Below, in pieces: positions 1 through 9,305 of a DNA stretch of 64,000 bases. The DNA lies in contig NZ_JACJST010000009.1 in NCBI RefSeq assembly GCF_014698305.1, forward strand, positions 62,001-126,000, read 5' to 3'. Within the stretch, counting starts at the first letter, position 1; each line of letters starts with the position of its first letter. The DNA is from Anabaena lutea FACHB-196. Lineage in GTDB: Bacteria; Cyanobacteriota; Cyanobacteriia; Cyanobacteriales; Nostocaceae. Below the pieces are notes generated by a model. That model was not told the DNA's origin, made no database searches, and saw nothing but the letters and a program-made list of their open reading frames with translations. A program made the translations under genes and the position numbers.

Positions 1-2
1 CT

Positions 3-1925
3 GAACAGTTTCGGGGACAAGCTGTTCCCACAACCGATCTTTATGGTTTGGGTGCTACCTTACTATTTCTACTCACACACCGTTCTCCTGCTGACTTACC
101 TCAAGATAGACTCAAGATTGATTTTCGCTCACGAGTGCAAATTTCTGGAGATTTTGCTGACTTCTTAGAAAAGCTACTTGAACCGGATGTGGAAGATAGA
201 TTTGTCTCGGCAAAAGAAGCCTTAGATGTACTGCGTGGTAAGCGAAATTTAGCTGGTAAATCAGGTGCAGGTTTATCTTGGAAAACTTTATTAGGAGTGG
301 GATTTGCTGGAATTGTTGGGTTTCTTGTACTCAATTCCTTCAAATATACCATCTTGAAATCTATAGGCATCAAACCAGAAATGTGTGAGCCAATCAGAAA
401 TAGCCAAACCGATTTTGTCAGGAGTTATCTCAACCAAGGTGGTGATGCCAACAATATTGATCCTCATTTTAATAATTCTTTGTTGAATTGCGCTTTAAAA
501 TATAATAAAAAAGACATAGTAGAACTACTGATTGCTAAGGGCGCTGATGTTAACGCCAAAACAAATTGGGGTCATCCTTTACACAATGTACACAGTAAGG
601 AGATTGCTGAACTACTGATTGATAAAGGTGCTGATATTAACACTAAGAATAATCAAGGTCAAACCCCTTTACACAATGTACATAGTAGGGAGATTGCTGA
701 ACTACTGATTGCTAAGGGCGCTGATGTTAATGCTAAGGATCATCAAGGTCAAACCCCCCTAAGCTCGTTGTCACAACAGTACAACTCAAACAATAACAAA
801 GAGATTGCTGAACTACTGATTGCTAAGGGCGCTGATGTTAACACTAAGAATAATCAAGGTCAAACCCCCCTACACCAGTTGTTACAATACAACTCAAACA
901 ACTCAAACAACAAAAAAGAGATTGCTGAACTACTGATTGCTAAGGGCGCTGATGTTAACACTAAGAATAATCAAGGTCAAACACCCCTACACTTGTGGTT
1001 ACAACAGTACAACTCAAACAACAACAAAGAGATTGCTGAACTACTGATTGCCAAAGGTGCTGATATTAATGCTAAGAATAATCAAGGTCAAACACCCCTA
1101 CACTTGTGGTTACAACAGTACAACTCAAACAACAACAAAGAGATTGCTGAACTACTGATTGCTAAAGGTGCTGATATTAATGCTAAAACCAATGGGAGTC
1201 AAACTCTGGTACAAAAAGCTTTTGAGAATCGAAACTTTAGCGCAGTTGTATATTTGATTGAGAAAGGAGCGCAGTTAAGCAATGAGGACATAAAAGCCAA
1301 GAACAACCAAGGTGATACACTGCTACACCAAGCAGGATTGGATGGCAGCAAGAAAGTAGTACAGTTACTGCTGGGTAAGGGGGCAGATGTTAATGCTAAA
1401 GATGACCGAGATGCTACACCGTTACACTGGGCTGCATGGTATGGCAGAAAGGAAGTAGTAGAGTTACTGCTGGGTAAGGGTGCAGATGTTAATGCTAAAG
1501 ATAACAAAGGTTCAACTCCATTACAAATAGCAATCTCTTTGAAGGAAATTAAGCGTTACAACAATGAGTACAAACAAACAATAAAACTGCTAATTGCTAA
1601 GGGGGCAGAGATAAATATTAAGGATATATTGGGCTATGAAAGAACACCGTTACATTTAGCTGCAATGGCCAACTGGCCGGATGTAGCAGAGATGCTCATC
1701 TCTAAAAAAGCAAAAATTAATGTTAAGAATGTCTATGGTAGAACTCCTTTACATAATGCAGCCAGTAATAGCAGCAAAGATGTAGTAGAAGTATTGCTTG
1801 CCAAAGGCAAAGATTTACAGGTTAATTCTAGAGATAATAATGGGTTTACTCCTTTAGGATTGGCAGAGGCAAATAATCGCTTGGATATAGTCGAATTGCT
1901 CAAAAGCCACGGAGGAATAGAATAA
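3..1925 (+). CDS. Ser/Thr protein kinase C-terminal part fused to ankyrin repeats (5' end outside window)
   Basis: The frame is already open at base 3 and reads EQFRGQAVPTTDLYGLG, which matches the end of the kinase domain of the next gene (EQFRGQAVLSTDLYGLG). The gene therefore begins upstream of the window, and the TTG at 48 is not its start. After the kinase C-lobe there is one hydrophobic segment (GVGFAGIVGFLVLNS, bases about 295-345), so the kinase is probably cytoplasmic and the rest lies across the membrane, or the segment is an anchor. From about base 400 to the end there are at least eleven ankyrin units of the type LLIAKGADVNAKNNQGQTPLH. Several are separated by Asn-rich inserts (QQYNSNNNKE). 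Ankyrin repeats usually bind proteins. The product is likely a signalling kinase with a protein-binding tail; the substrate is unknown. The call is firm; the N-terminus is unseen. Confidence 0.85.
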   Translation, partial: EQFRGQAVPTTDLYGLGATLLFLLTHRSPADLPQDRLKIDFRSRVQISGDFADFLEKLLEPDVEDRFVSAKEALDVLRGKRNLAGKSGAGLSWKTLLGVGFAGIVGFLVLNSFKYTILKSIGIKPEMCEPIRNSQTDFVRSYLNQGGDANNIDPHFNNSLLNCALKYNKKDIVELLIAKGADVNAKTNWGHPLHNVHSKEIAELLIDKGADINTKNNQGQTPLHNVHSREIAELLIAKGADVNAKDHQGQTPLSSLSQQYNSNNNKEIAELLIAKGADVNTKNNQGQTPLHQLLQYNSNNSNNKKEIAELLIAKGADVNTKNNQGQTPLHLWLQQYNSNNNKEIAELLIAKGADINAKNNQGQTPLHLWLQQYNSNNNKEIAELLIAKGADINAKTNGSQTLVQKAFENRNFSAVVYLIEKGAQLSNEDIKAKNNQGDTLLHQAGLDGSKKVVQLLLGKGADVNAKDDRDATPLHWAAWYGRKEVVELLLGKGADVNAKDNKGSTPLQIAISLKEIKRYNNEYKQTIKLLIAKGAEINIKDILGYERTPLHLAAMANWPDVAEMLISKKAKINVKNVYGRTPLHNAASNSSKDVVEVLLAKGKDLQVNSRDNNGFTPLGLAEANNRLDIVELLKSHGGIE

Positions 1926-1979
1926 AAACCTGATTTCTCCAATTTAAATTTTTAATTTCTTAAAAAGAGAGGCTTCTGC

Positions 1980-3347
1980 ATGGAAATGCTACATCAGCCA
2001 GGGGAAATAATCGCTGAACGTTATTGCATTATCGGCACTTTAGGGCAAGGTGGTATTGGGATTACCTATCAAGCAGAAGATATCCAAAAGCATCAGCAAG
2101 TGGCACTTAAAGCTTTAGCACTTCGTCGCATGACAGAGTGGAAAGTTCTAGAATTATTTGAACGAGAAGCGAAAATTCTGGCTCAACTTAATCATCCTCG
2201 TATCCCTCAATATATAGATTATTTTCAGATAGATACAGAGAGTGACCGCGCTTTTTATATCGCTCAACAACTAGCTCCCGGAAAGTCTCTGGCTGTGTTG
2301 GTAGACAATAGTTGGAAACCTGATGAAAGTGAGGTAAAGCGTTTAGCTATTCAAGTCTTAGAAATTCTCGTTTATCTTCATAGTTTAACACCCTCCGTTA
2401 TTCATCGGGATATCAAACCACAAAATATCCTCCGCGATGAAAAAGGGCAAATCTTTTTAGTAGATTTTGGTGCAGTTCAAGATACCTATCAAAATACCGT
2501 TACTGGAGGTAGTACAGTAGTTGGAACTTATGGTTATATGGCTCCTGAACAGTTTCGAGGACAAGCAGTATTATCTACTGATTTATATGGTTTAGGAACA
2601 ACAATTCTTTTCCTGTTAATGCAAAAATCTCCGGCTGATTTACCACAACGAAAGCTGAAAATAGATTTTCGTTCCCATGTCCGTATTTCTCAAGATTTTG
2701 CCGACTGGTTGGAAAAGATGATAGAACCAGTGATAGAAGACCGATTTCCTGGATGTAATGAAGCTTTAGCGGTTTTGCGGGGTGAACAAGCGATTACCAA
2801 TTACTTTTCACAAAAGCACCGCAGACCCAAAAATACTATCATTAGCTTGACTGAAACTGACCAAAATCTGGTAATAGAAATTCCCCCTATTTGGTTAACT
2901 ACACCTCACAGCAGATTGTTTGCTCTTATACCCATAATTTGGAACGGTTTTTTCTTACTACTACTATGGATAATTGCTGCTTCTAATTTATCACTCAGTT
3001 TCTCTGGTATTTTATTCCTAATAGTATTTGGAAGTATTGGGATATCAATAATAGGCATTTTCTTATTTAGCGCAGCATTTCGCACAAGAATAGAGATTAA
3101 TCAACAGCATTTCCAACTAAAGCGATGGTTTCTATCTATTTGTTATCAGCAAGTACAGGCGAATACATTAGATATCACAGAAATCAAGCTTAATCCTATT
3201 GGGTTGAAAATGAATAAACAGCCAATTACAGTTTGTTTGTTGAGAATAAAGTTATTTAAACATCGTTTTGGCACATTTTTAATGCAGTCGGAAAAAGAAT
3301 GGCTCATGGGAGAGATCAGTCATTTTATTTCACATTCCGCAGGTTAA
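1980..3347 (+). CDS. Serine/threonine protein kinase with C-terminal membrane segments
   Basis: This 455-residue protein carries a full eukaryotic-like kinase domain: a glycine loop near residues 19-30 (GTLGQGGIGITY), the ATP-binding lysine K44 (VALKAL), the catalytic HRDIKPQN at 142-149 and DFG at 162-164. Residues about 265-300 form a linker. Two hydrophobic helices follow at about 310-365 (FALIPIIWNGFFLLLLWII and a second one), and then a basic C-terminal domain of about 90 residues that I do not recognise. It starts 54 bp after the ankyrin-kinase gene and is its paralogue, with near-identical C-lobe sequence, so the two look like a tandem duplication that acquired different tails. An AGAGAGG-like ribosome site precedes the ATG. 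Substrate and signal are unknown. Confidence 0.93.
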   Translation: MEMLHQPGEIIAERYCIIGTLGQGGIGITYQAEDIQKHQQVALKALALRRMTEWKVLELFEREAKILAQLNHPRIPQYIDYFQIDTESDRAFYIAQQLAPGKSLAVLVDNSWKPDESEVKRLAIQVLEILVYLHSLTPSVIHRDIKPQNILRDEKGQIFLVDFGAVQDTYQNTVTGGSTVVGTYGYMAPEQFRGQAVLSTDLYGLGTTILFLLMQKSPADLPQRKLKIDFRSHVRISQDFADWLEKMIEPVIEDRFPGCNEALAVLRGEQAITNYFSQKHRRPKNTIISLTETDQNLVIEIPPIWLTTPHSRLFALIPIIWNGFFLLLLWIIAASNLSLSFSGILFLIVFGSIGISIIGIFLFSAAFRTRIEINQQHFQLKRWFLSICYQQVQANTLDITEIKLNPIGLKMNKQPITVCLLRIKLFKHRFGTFLMQSEKEWLMGEISHFISHSAG

Positions 3348-3418
3348 GCTAGATATAGCCTGTTGTAGGCATTGCTTAAACCAAGTACTGTTGGTATTTT
3401 TGTCATTTCTCGATCCTT

Positions 3419-3949
3419 TTGAACGTGATTTTCTTAGACTTGAAAATTCAATCCTTGACACTAGAGCATTTAAGTGCATTGCTGGAACTGGATAAAGCTT
3501 GTTTTGATGGCTTGTGGACAATGGATGGCTACCGACGTGAGTTAGAAAGTCCTAATAGTCATTTTCTGGGTTTATTTTCCCCATATTCTAGTTCTGAACT
3601 GTTGGGAATGGGTTGTTTTTGGTCAATTTTAGAAGAAGCACACATTACCATTTTGGCGGTTCATCCTCAATATCACCGTCAAGGTTTGGGACAGGTTTTG
3701 TTGTATTCTTTGCTGAAGAGGGCGAGCGATCGCGGTTTGGAGCGAGCTACTCTCGAAGTCCGCGCTTCTAACCAGGCAGCGATCGCTTTATATCAAAAAT
3801 TTGGCTTCAAAACGGCTGGCAGAAGACCACATTATTACAAAGATAACGATGAAGACGCGCTGATTCTTTGGCTTTCTGACCTACAACAGCCAAAATTTCT
3901 CAAAACTTTAGATGATTGGCAGATCATGGTGAGCGATCGCCTCAGTTAA
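3419..3949 (+). CDS. rimI: Ribosomal-protein-alanine N-acetyltransferase (GNAT family)
   Basis: This 176-residue GNAT acetyltransferase has the acetyl-CoA-binding loop HRQGLGQVLL near residue 85 and the RimI-type segments LEVRASNQAAIALYQKFGF and GRRPHYYKDNDEDALI. RimI-type enzymes acetylate protein N-termini, classically ribosomal protein S18. The frame can start at TTG 3419 or GTG 3425; no ATG fits before the conserved region, so the start is uncertain. It is a stand-alone gene, 71 bp downstream of the kinase. Two HIP1 sites lie inside it. The family is confident; the precise substrate is inferred from family naming. Confidence 0.85.
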   Translation: MNVIFLDLKIQSLTLEHLSALLELDKACFDGLWTMDGYRRELESPNSHFLGLFSPYSSSELLGMGCFWSILEEAHITILAVHPQYHRQGLGQVLLYSLLKRASDRGLERATLEVRASNQAAIALYQKFGFKTAGRRPHYYKDNDEDALILWLSDLQQPKFLKTLDDWQIMVSDRLS

Positions 3950-3992
3950 CAAGATGACGCAGGGACGCGGTGATAGGAAAAACTTTACCGAA

Positions 3993-4110
3993 CAGAATAC
4001 AGGAAAGGTATTCTGTGCGAGTGGCGGATGAATAACCGGGTTTAAGACCCCCACTAAATCTACGATTTAGTTGTCTTTAATCAGTCGCAGGTTCCAATCC
4101 TCGACTGATT
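3993..4110. repeat. Cluster of consecutive hairpins (possible mobile-element end or structured RNA)
   Basis: Four inverted repeats follow one another in 118 bases. CAGAATAC pairs with GTATTCTG (3993-4015). AGTGG pairs with CCACT around an inner GGGT/ACCC pair (4020-4055). ACTAAATC pairs with GATTTAGT with a 3-nt loop (4053-4071). AATCAGTCG plus AGG pairs with CCTCGACTGATT around TTCCAAT (4079-4110, a 12-bp stem with one bulged C). The last loop looks like a tRNA T-arm, but no acceptor stem fits. Such nested palindromes also occur at the ends of IS200/IS605-type elements. No transposase is nearby. The rest of the 3950-4565 gap holds a short run of CTGACTC units (4121-4151) and the presumed clpC promoter region. 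Confidence 0.5.
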
Positions 4111-4565
4111 GATTCTGGCTACTGACTCCTGACTCCTGACTCCTGACTCCTTCTTCAATTTTTGATTTTTAATTGTTATCTCCCTAATGACAAAAAATGT
4201 AATTTCCATGCTACTGAATTTAAATCATAATTTTAAACTTCATTTAGCTTTTTCATAACCTAAGCTTATTAAAAAAGATTTTTCTTGACAAAAGGGGTCG
4301 CTATATGATACATAGTTTTCCTTGGGGCTAAATAAACAAAATCTCAACATAAAAGCTTTATATGTTTGTCATTAGTCCCAAAAAGCCTGATAAATTCAAC
4401 CTCCTCAGTACACTAGCTACACAAAAAGTAATAAAAAGTTAGCAATTAACTCATCACCATGTCTGATGGCGATTGGATGTTCAAAATTTGTATACAAACA
4501 TCCAAACTTTTAGCCTGTGCTAAAATCAGCATACCGGCACGACCGCAGGTGATGGGAAAAATGCC

Positions 4566-7040
4566 ATGTTTGAACGCTTCACAGAAAAAGCCATTAAGGT
4601 AATCATGCTGGCCCAAGAAGAGGCCCGCCGTTTAGGTCACAACTTTGTTGGAACTGAGCAGATCCTCTTGGGTCTGATTGGTGAAGGCACAGGAGTAGCC
4701 GCCAAGGTGCTGAAATCGATGGGCGTTAATCTCAAAGATGCCCGAATTGAAGTTGAAAAAATTATAGGTCGAGGATCTGGCTTTGTAGCCGTGGAAATTC
4801 CGTTTACGCCACGGGCAAAGCGAGTTCTAGAACTATCCTTGGAAGAAGCACGCCAACTGGGGCATAACTACATAGGCACCGAGCATCTGCTGTTGGGCCT
4901 CATCCGCGAAGGGGAAGGTGTAGCAGCCAGGGTGCTAGAAAACCTCGGTGTAGATTTATCTAAGGTGAGAACTCAGGTAATCCGAATGCTGGGAGAAACT
5001 GCCGAAGTTTCACCAGGAGGCGGTCCATCTGGTCGCACAAAAACCCCGACTTTGGATGAATTTGGTTCCAACCTGACCCAAATGGCCACGGACAATAAAC
5101 TTGATCCGGTGGTGGGACGCGCTAAAGAAATTGAGCGTGTGATTCAAATTTTGGGTCGCCGGACTAAAAACAATCCAGTGCTGATTGGTGAACCAGGGGT
5201 TGGTAAGACAGCGATCGCAGAAGGTTTAGCGAGCCGCATTGCTAACAAAGATGTCCCTGACATCCTGGAAGATAAGCGTGTTGTTACTCTCGATATTGGC
5301 TTGCTGGTAGCAGGAACCAAGTACCGGGGTGAATTTGAAGAACGTCTAAAAAAAATCATGGATGAAATCCGCTCGGCGGGTAATGTCATCCTGGTAATTG
5401 ACGAGGTTCACACTTTAATTGGTGCAGGTGCGGCTGAAGGCGCGATTGATGCGGCGAATATCCTCAAACCAGCTTTGGCTAGAGGTGAATTGCAGTGTAT
5501 CGGCGCGACAACTTTAGATGAGTACCGCAAGCACATTGAACGGGATGCGGCGTTGGAAAGACGTTTCCAGCCTGTGATGGTGGGTGAGCCTTCCGTTGAT
5601 GAAACAATTGAAATTTTATATGGTTTGCGCGAACGCTACGAGCAACACCACAAACTGAAAATCTCCGATGAAGCTTTGGTAGCAGCAGCGAAATTGTCTG
5701 ATAGATATATCAGCGATCGCTATTTGCCAGATAAAGCCATCGACTTGGTTGATGAAGCGGGTTCTCGCGTGCGTTTAATGAACTCCCAACTGCCACCGGC
5801 AGCGAAAGAGTTAGACAAGGAATTGCGGCAAATCTTAAAAGAAAAAGATGATGCAGTGCGTTCTCAGGATTTTGACCGAGCCGGGGAATTGCGCGATCGG
5901 GAAATGGAAATTAAAGCGGAAATTCGCGCGATCGCTCAAAGCAAAACCAATGCTACTGGTGGTGACGGTTTAGAACCAGTTGTCACCGAAGAAGACATTG
6001 CTCACATTGTCGCTTCTTGGACAGGTGTACCGGTGAACAAACTCACCGAGTCTGAGTCTGAGAAGTTGCTGCACATGGAAGATACCTTGCATCAGCGTCT
6101 CATCGGTCAAGATGACGCTGTCAAGGCTGTTTCCCGCGCTATTCGTCGCGCTCGTGTTGGTTTGAAAAATCCAAATCGACCGATTGCGAGTTTTGTCTTC
6201 TCTGGGCCTACTGGGGTTGGTAAAACTGAATTAGCGAAATCCTTGGCTTCCTACTTCTTCGGTTCTGAAGAAGCAATGATTCGCTTGGATATGTCCGAAT
6301 ACATGGAGCGTCATACCGTCAGTAAATTGATTGGTTCACCTCCTGGTTATGTCGGTTACAACGAAGGTGGTCAGTTAACAGAAGCTGTCCGTCGTCGTCC
6401 TTACACCGTGGTGCTGTTTGACGAAATCGAAAAAGCACACCCCGATGTGTTCAATATGCTATTGCAAATTTTGGAAGATGGTCGGTTAACTGACGCGAAA
6501 GGACGCACGGTGGACTTTAAGAACACCTTGCTAATTTTGACTTCCAACATTGGTTCTAAGGTCATTGAAAAAGGTGGTAGCGGTATCGGCTTTGAATTCT
6601 CTGAAGATGCGACTGAGACACAATACAACAGAATTCGCTCTTTGGTGAACGAGGAACTGAAGCAATACTTCCGTCCTGAGTTCCTGAACCGGTTAGATGA
6701 AATTATCGTCTTCCGTCAGTTGAATAAGGCTGAAGTTACCCAAATCGCCGAAATCATGCTCAAGGAAGTGTTTGGTCGGTTGACAGAAAAAGGCATTGTC
6801 TTGGAAGTCACAGACCGCTTCAAGGATCGCTTGATCACTGAGGGTTACAGTCCTAGCTACGGTGCAAGGCCATTACGTCGAGCAATTATGCGCTTGTTAG
6901 AAGATAGTTTGGCGGAAGAAATTCTGTCTGGACGCATCAAAGACGGCGATACTGCTCTTGTTGACGTTGATGAAAATGGCATTGTCCAAGTTAGTTCTCA
7001 ACAAACACGGGAGTTGTTACCCCAGGGTGTTGAGTTGTAG
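4566..7040 (+). CDS. clpC: ATP-dependent Clp protease ATP-binding subunit ClpC
   Basis: This 824-residue HSP100 AAA+ unfoldase delivers substrates to the ClpP/ClpR protease in the cytoplasm. The Clp N-domain has two repeats within residues 1-145 ([20 protein letters not shown] and [20 protein letters not shown]). The first AAA domain has Walker A GEPGVGKT near 207 and Walker [14 protein letters not shown]-type coiled region lies near 420-455 ([19 protein letters not shown]), and the second AAA domain has [14 protein letters not shown] near 545 and [11 protein letters not shown]. Length and domain order match cyanobacterial ClpC, which is usually essential. The ATG at 4566 gives the canonical [14 protein letters not shown] start. 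The gene stands alone, followed by a hairpin. Confidence 0.98.
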   Translation: MFERFTEKAIKVIMLAQEEARRLGHNFVGTEQILLGLIGEGTGVAAKVLKSMGVNLKDARIEVEKIIGRGSGFVAVEIPFTPRAKRVLELSLEEARQLGHNYIGTEHLLLGLIREGEGVAARVLENLGVDLSKVRTQVIRMLGETAEVSPGGGPSGRTKTPTLDEFGSNLTQMATDNKLDPVVGRAKEIERVIQILGRRTKNNPVLIGEPGVGKTAIAEGLASRIANKDVPDILEDKRVVTLDIGLLVAGTKYRGEFEERLKKIMDEIRSAGNVILVIDEVHTLIGAGAAEGAIDAANILKPALARGELQCIGATTLDEYRKHIERDAALERRFQPVMVGEPSVDETIEILYGLRERYEQHHKLKISDEALVAAAKLSDRYISDRYLPDKAIDLVDEAGSRVRLMNSQLPPAAKELDKELRQILKEKDDAVRSQDFDRAGELRDREMEIKAEIRAIAQSKTNATGGDGLEPVVTEEDIAHIVASWTGVPVNKLTESESEKLLHMEDTLHQRLIGQDDAVKAVSRAIRRARVGLKNPNRPIASFVFSGPTGVGKTELAKSLASYFFGSEEAMIRLDMSEYMERHTVSKLIGSPPGYVGYNEGGQLTEAVRRRPYTVVLFDEIEKAHPDVFNMLLQILEDGRLTDAKGRTVDFKNTLLILTSNIGSKVIEKGGSGIGFEFSEDATETQYNRIRSLVNEELKQYFRPEFLNRLDEIIVFRQLNKAEVTQIAEIMLKEVFGRLTEKGIVLEVTDRFKDRLITEGYSPSYGARPLRRAIMRLLEDSLAEEILSGRIKDGDTALVDVDENGIVQVSSQQTRELLPQGVEL

Positions 7041-7066
7041 TTTGGATTTTTTAATTGTTAATTAAG

Positions 7067-7100
7067 CGGTGGAGGATTTCGGTTCTCTACCGTTTTTTTT
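7067..7100 (+). terminator. Probable intrinsic terminator of clpC
   Basis: GGTGGAG pairs with CTCTACC (one non-Watson-Crick position) around a 10-nt loop and is followed by a run of T, 27 bp after the clpC stop codon. Confidence 0.6.
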
Positions 7101-7235
7101 GTTTTTTTCTCACGCAGAGGCGCAGAGGCACAGAGAGAAGGGGGAGGTTTTAAGCACTGAAAATGAGCTATTTTTGTGTATTGGTATCAGGTAACATTAT
7201 TATTGCCGACCACTATAATAAGTAGATAAGGTACA

Positions 7236-7448
7236 GTGGAAAGAAAACCCACGAACGAACAAACTCAAGCACTATACAGGATTTGTTATCGACTTACTAA
7301 TGTTATTGAACCTGGATGGATATGCAAAAGTATAGAACTTGTGAGATTAGATGAACGTACTGGTAATTTATATGTGCTTGCTGGAGAAGATTTAGAGTTT
7401 GAGATTAAACCAAGTGGAGACTATAAACCATCGGAGGATGAACGATGA
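7236..7448 (+). CDS. DUF6888-like small protein
   Basis: This 70-residue protein starts at GTG 7236. It resembles the small cyanobacterial family DUF6888: an N-terminal helix (TNEQTQALYRICYRLTNV), then a strand pair ending in RTGNLYVLAGEDLEFEI and a G-D-Y-like tail. Its stop codon overlaps the start of the next gene (7445-7448, ATGA), so the two are probably translationally coupled. DUF6888 and DUF6887 genes are commonly paired in cyanobacteria; their function is unknown to me. The layout of two small overlapping genes resembles a toxin-antitoxin pair, which is inference only. Confidence 0.65.
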   Translation: MERKPTNEQTQALYRICYRLTNVIEPGWICKSIELVRLDERTGNLYVLAGEDLEFEIKPSGDYKPSEDER

Positions 7449-7642
7449 CATTAGTTAATTATCAAGCAATGACTCTTAAAGAATTACGTCGTTATGTTCT
7501 CACTCACAGAGAAGATATTTCAGCTTTTCACGCCTATATAGATCGTTCTAAATCTGAAGGACGTATGATTACTATTAACCCCAATGATGAAAATTGGGAA
7601 GAACAAATTCAACAGGCCATAATTCAAGATGGAGATGAATGA
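7445..7642 (+). CDS. DUF6887-like small protein
   Basis: This 65-residue protein contains the segment MTLKELRRYVLTHREDISAF followed by HAYIDR, which fits the small cyanobacterial DUF6887 family. It is predicted to be mainly helical and acidic at the C-terminus. It overlaps the DUF6888-like gene by 4 bp and is followed 46 bp later by an interrupted third gene, so all three could share a transcript. No catalytic motif is visible and the function is unknown. Confidence 0.65.
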   Translation: MTLVNYQAMTLKELRRYVLTHREDISAFHAYIDRSKSEGRMITINPNDENWEEQIQQAIIQDGDE

Positions 7643-7688
7643 AAGTGAAGAATAGTTGATAATTGACAAAAATAAGGTAGGGAAAATA

Positions 7689-8006
7689 ATGACTAATACA
7701 AAATCTGTGCGTCGTCGTCAACAAGGTAGAATTTTTCCAGAGTTTACTATTCCACCAGAATAATTAGCTAAAAGAGACGCAGAAAGAAATGCTCGTGGAC
7801 AAAAAGCGCGTGTTGTTTTTGAGCGAGTTTGTCCGCAATTAATCAATGATTATCACAATTGGTTTATGGTGATTGAACCAAATAGTGGTGATTATTTTAT
7901 TGATGTTGATGAAAATGTTGCTGTTAAAAACGCAAGGGAAAAATATCCTCAAGGTTGGTTAGTGACTTTTAGAGTTAATGAAATAGGTGCTTGTGGTAGG
8001 ATATGA
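7689..8006 (+). pseudogene. Small gene interrupted by an in-frame TAA
   Basis: From ATG 7689 the frame reads MTNTKSVRRRQQGRIFPEF and reaches a TAA at 7761-7763. The same frame then continues without a stop for 80 more codons to TGA 8004-8006, with protein-like content (VFERVCPQLINDYHNWF, then MVIEPNSGDYFIDVDE). A single point mutation in an otherwise intact gene of about 105 residues explains this best. A downstream restart is possible but no good ATG follows the stop. The intact family is unrecognised. It sits directly after the DUF6888/DUF6887 pair and may be the third member of that cassette. Confidence 0.6.
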
Positions 8007-8092
8007 TATACTGATAGTGATTAATAGTAATCTGTAAAATGATAACATCAATTACTCTGAAATTTGATAATTAATAATAAGGAAGAATTACT

Positions 8093-9289
8093 ATGATTGC
8101 AAATAGTCATTTAATTTTAGGTGAAACTTTTACTTTTCAAGATAATTTAGATACAAGTCATAAATCAGCTTCAAACGAAGAAATTAATGAAAAATATAAG
8201 AAGGGTGAAATTAGAATTGTTACAGAACAAGCTCGGTATCCATTAGATAGTATACCGACTATGCTTGATAGTAAGAAATATATACTTGATCCTGAATATC
8301 AACGTAGAAAAAGATGGGATAATGTTCGTAAATCTAGATTGATAGAATCATTTATTATGAATGTACCAATTCCACCTATTTTTTTATATGAAATAGAATA
8401 TTCTATTTATGAAGTAATGGATGGACAACAAAGATTAACTGCTATTTATGATTTTTACAAAGGTAATTTTAAACTAGAAGGACTACAGTATTGGAGAGAA
8501 CTAGATGGTAGAAACTATGCAAACTTACCAGAGCAAGTTAGAAGAGGTATAGATAGACGCTATTTATCATCTATTGTTTTACTACAAGAAACAGCTAAAA
8601 GTGAAGAAGAAGCAGAAGAACTGAAAAGAATAGTTTTTGAAAGACTCAACAGTGGTGGAGAAAAGTTAACTCCCCAAGAAACAAGAAATGCATTACAAAA
8701 TGGAAAATTTAACCAATTGTGTATAAAACTTTCTAAAAATACATATTTTCGTAAAATGTGGAATTTCCCTTTAGAAAGTGAAGGAGAAGAAAAATTACTG
8801 GAAAATGAATCTTATAAAAAGATGGAAGATGTGGAATTAATCTTGCGCTTCTTTGCTTATCGTCATCTCGATAAACTGAAATCTTCTGGAGTTGATAAGT
8901 TTTTAGATGAATACTTAAAGCAAGCAAATAATTATTCTGATGAAACTAGGAGTGAACTTGAGAGACTCTTTAATGAAACTATTGATTTGATTTATGAAAT
9001 ATTAGGAGAATTAGCTTTTATTCCACCAATAAAAGAGCGTAATAAAAACCTTCCTTTAAAAATAGTTTATGATCCAATTATGCAGGTTTTTGCTGAAAAA
9101 ATTCCATTCAAGCAAGAATTATTAAAACATAAAGAAGCGATAAAAAAAGAGAGATATTCTGATGAAGAAATGTTATATGTCGCAGAAGAAAATAATCGCT
9201 TCCTGTTTGAAGGTAGGTATACTACTAGAAAAGGTTTAGAAGCAAGAATTAGATATTTTCATAATTTTCTACAAAGGTATATTAAATAA
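8093..9289 (+). CDS. DUF262 (ParB-like/GmrS-type) protein paired with a HEPN protein
   Basis: This 398-residue protein has the hallmarks of the DUF262 N-domain: YQRRKRW at 69-75, DGQQR at 110-114 (VMDGQQRLTAIYDFYKG) and FERLNSGGEKLTPQETRNAL. DUF262 is a ParB/sulfiredoxin-fold domain that hydrolyses nucleotides in the GmrSD type IV restriction enzyme and occurs in several anti-phage proteins. I see no DUF1524-type HNH motif in the C-terminal half, so this protein may lack its own nuclease. It has a good ribosome site (AAGGAAG) and is followed after 16 bp by a HEPN-type gene on the same strand. Codons are markedly AT-rich compared with clpC, consistent with horizontal transfer. The role in defence is inference. 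Confidence 0.85.
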   Translation: MIANSHLILGETFTFQDNLDTSHKSASNEEINEKYKKGEIRIVTEQARYPLDSIPTMLDSKKYILDPEYQRRKRWDNVRKSRLIESFIMNVPIPPIFLYEIEYSIYEVMDGQQRLTAIYDFYKGNFKLEGLQYWRELDGRNYANLPEQVRRGIDRRYLSSIVLLQETAKSEEEAEELKRIVFERLNSGGEKLTPQETRNALQNGKFNQLCIKLSKNTYFRKMWNFPLESEGEEKLLENESYKKMEDVELILRFFAYRHLDKLKSSGVDKFLDEYLKQANNYSDETRSELERLFNETIDLIYEILGELAFIPPIKERNKNLPLKIVYDPIMQVFAEKIPFKQELLKHKEAIKKERYSDEEMLYVAEENNRFLFEGRYTTRKGLEARIRYFHNFLQRYIK

Positions 9290-9305
9290 AGTTTAGTAGA
9301 AATTT

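Noticed and set aside
4020-4110. Possible tRNA (Leu UAA-like anticodon arm, variable arm and T-arm)
   Set aside because: A GTTTAAGAC loop and long variable-like stem can be drawn, but no 7-bp acceptor stem or proper D-arm pairs with it, and the T-arm stem has a bulge.
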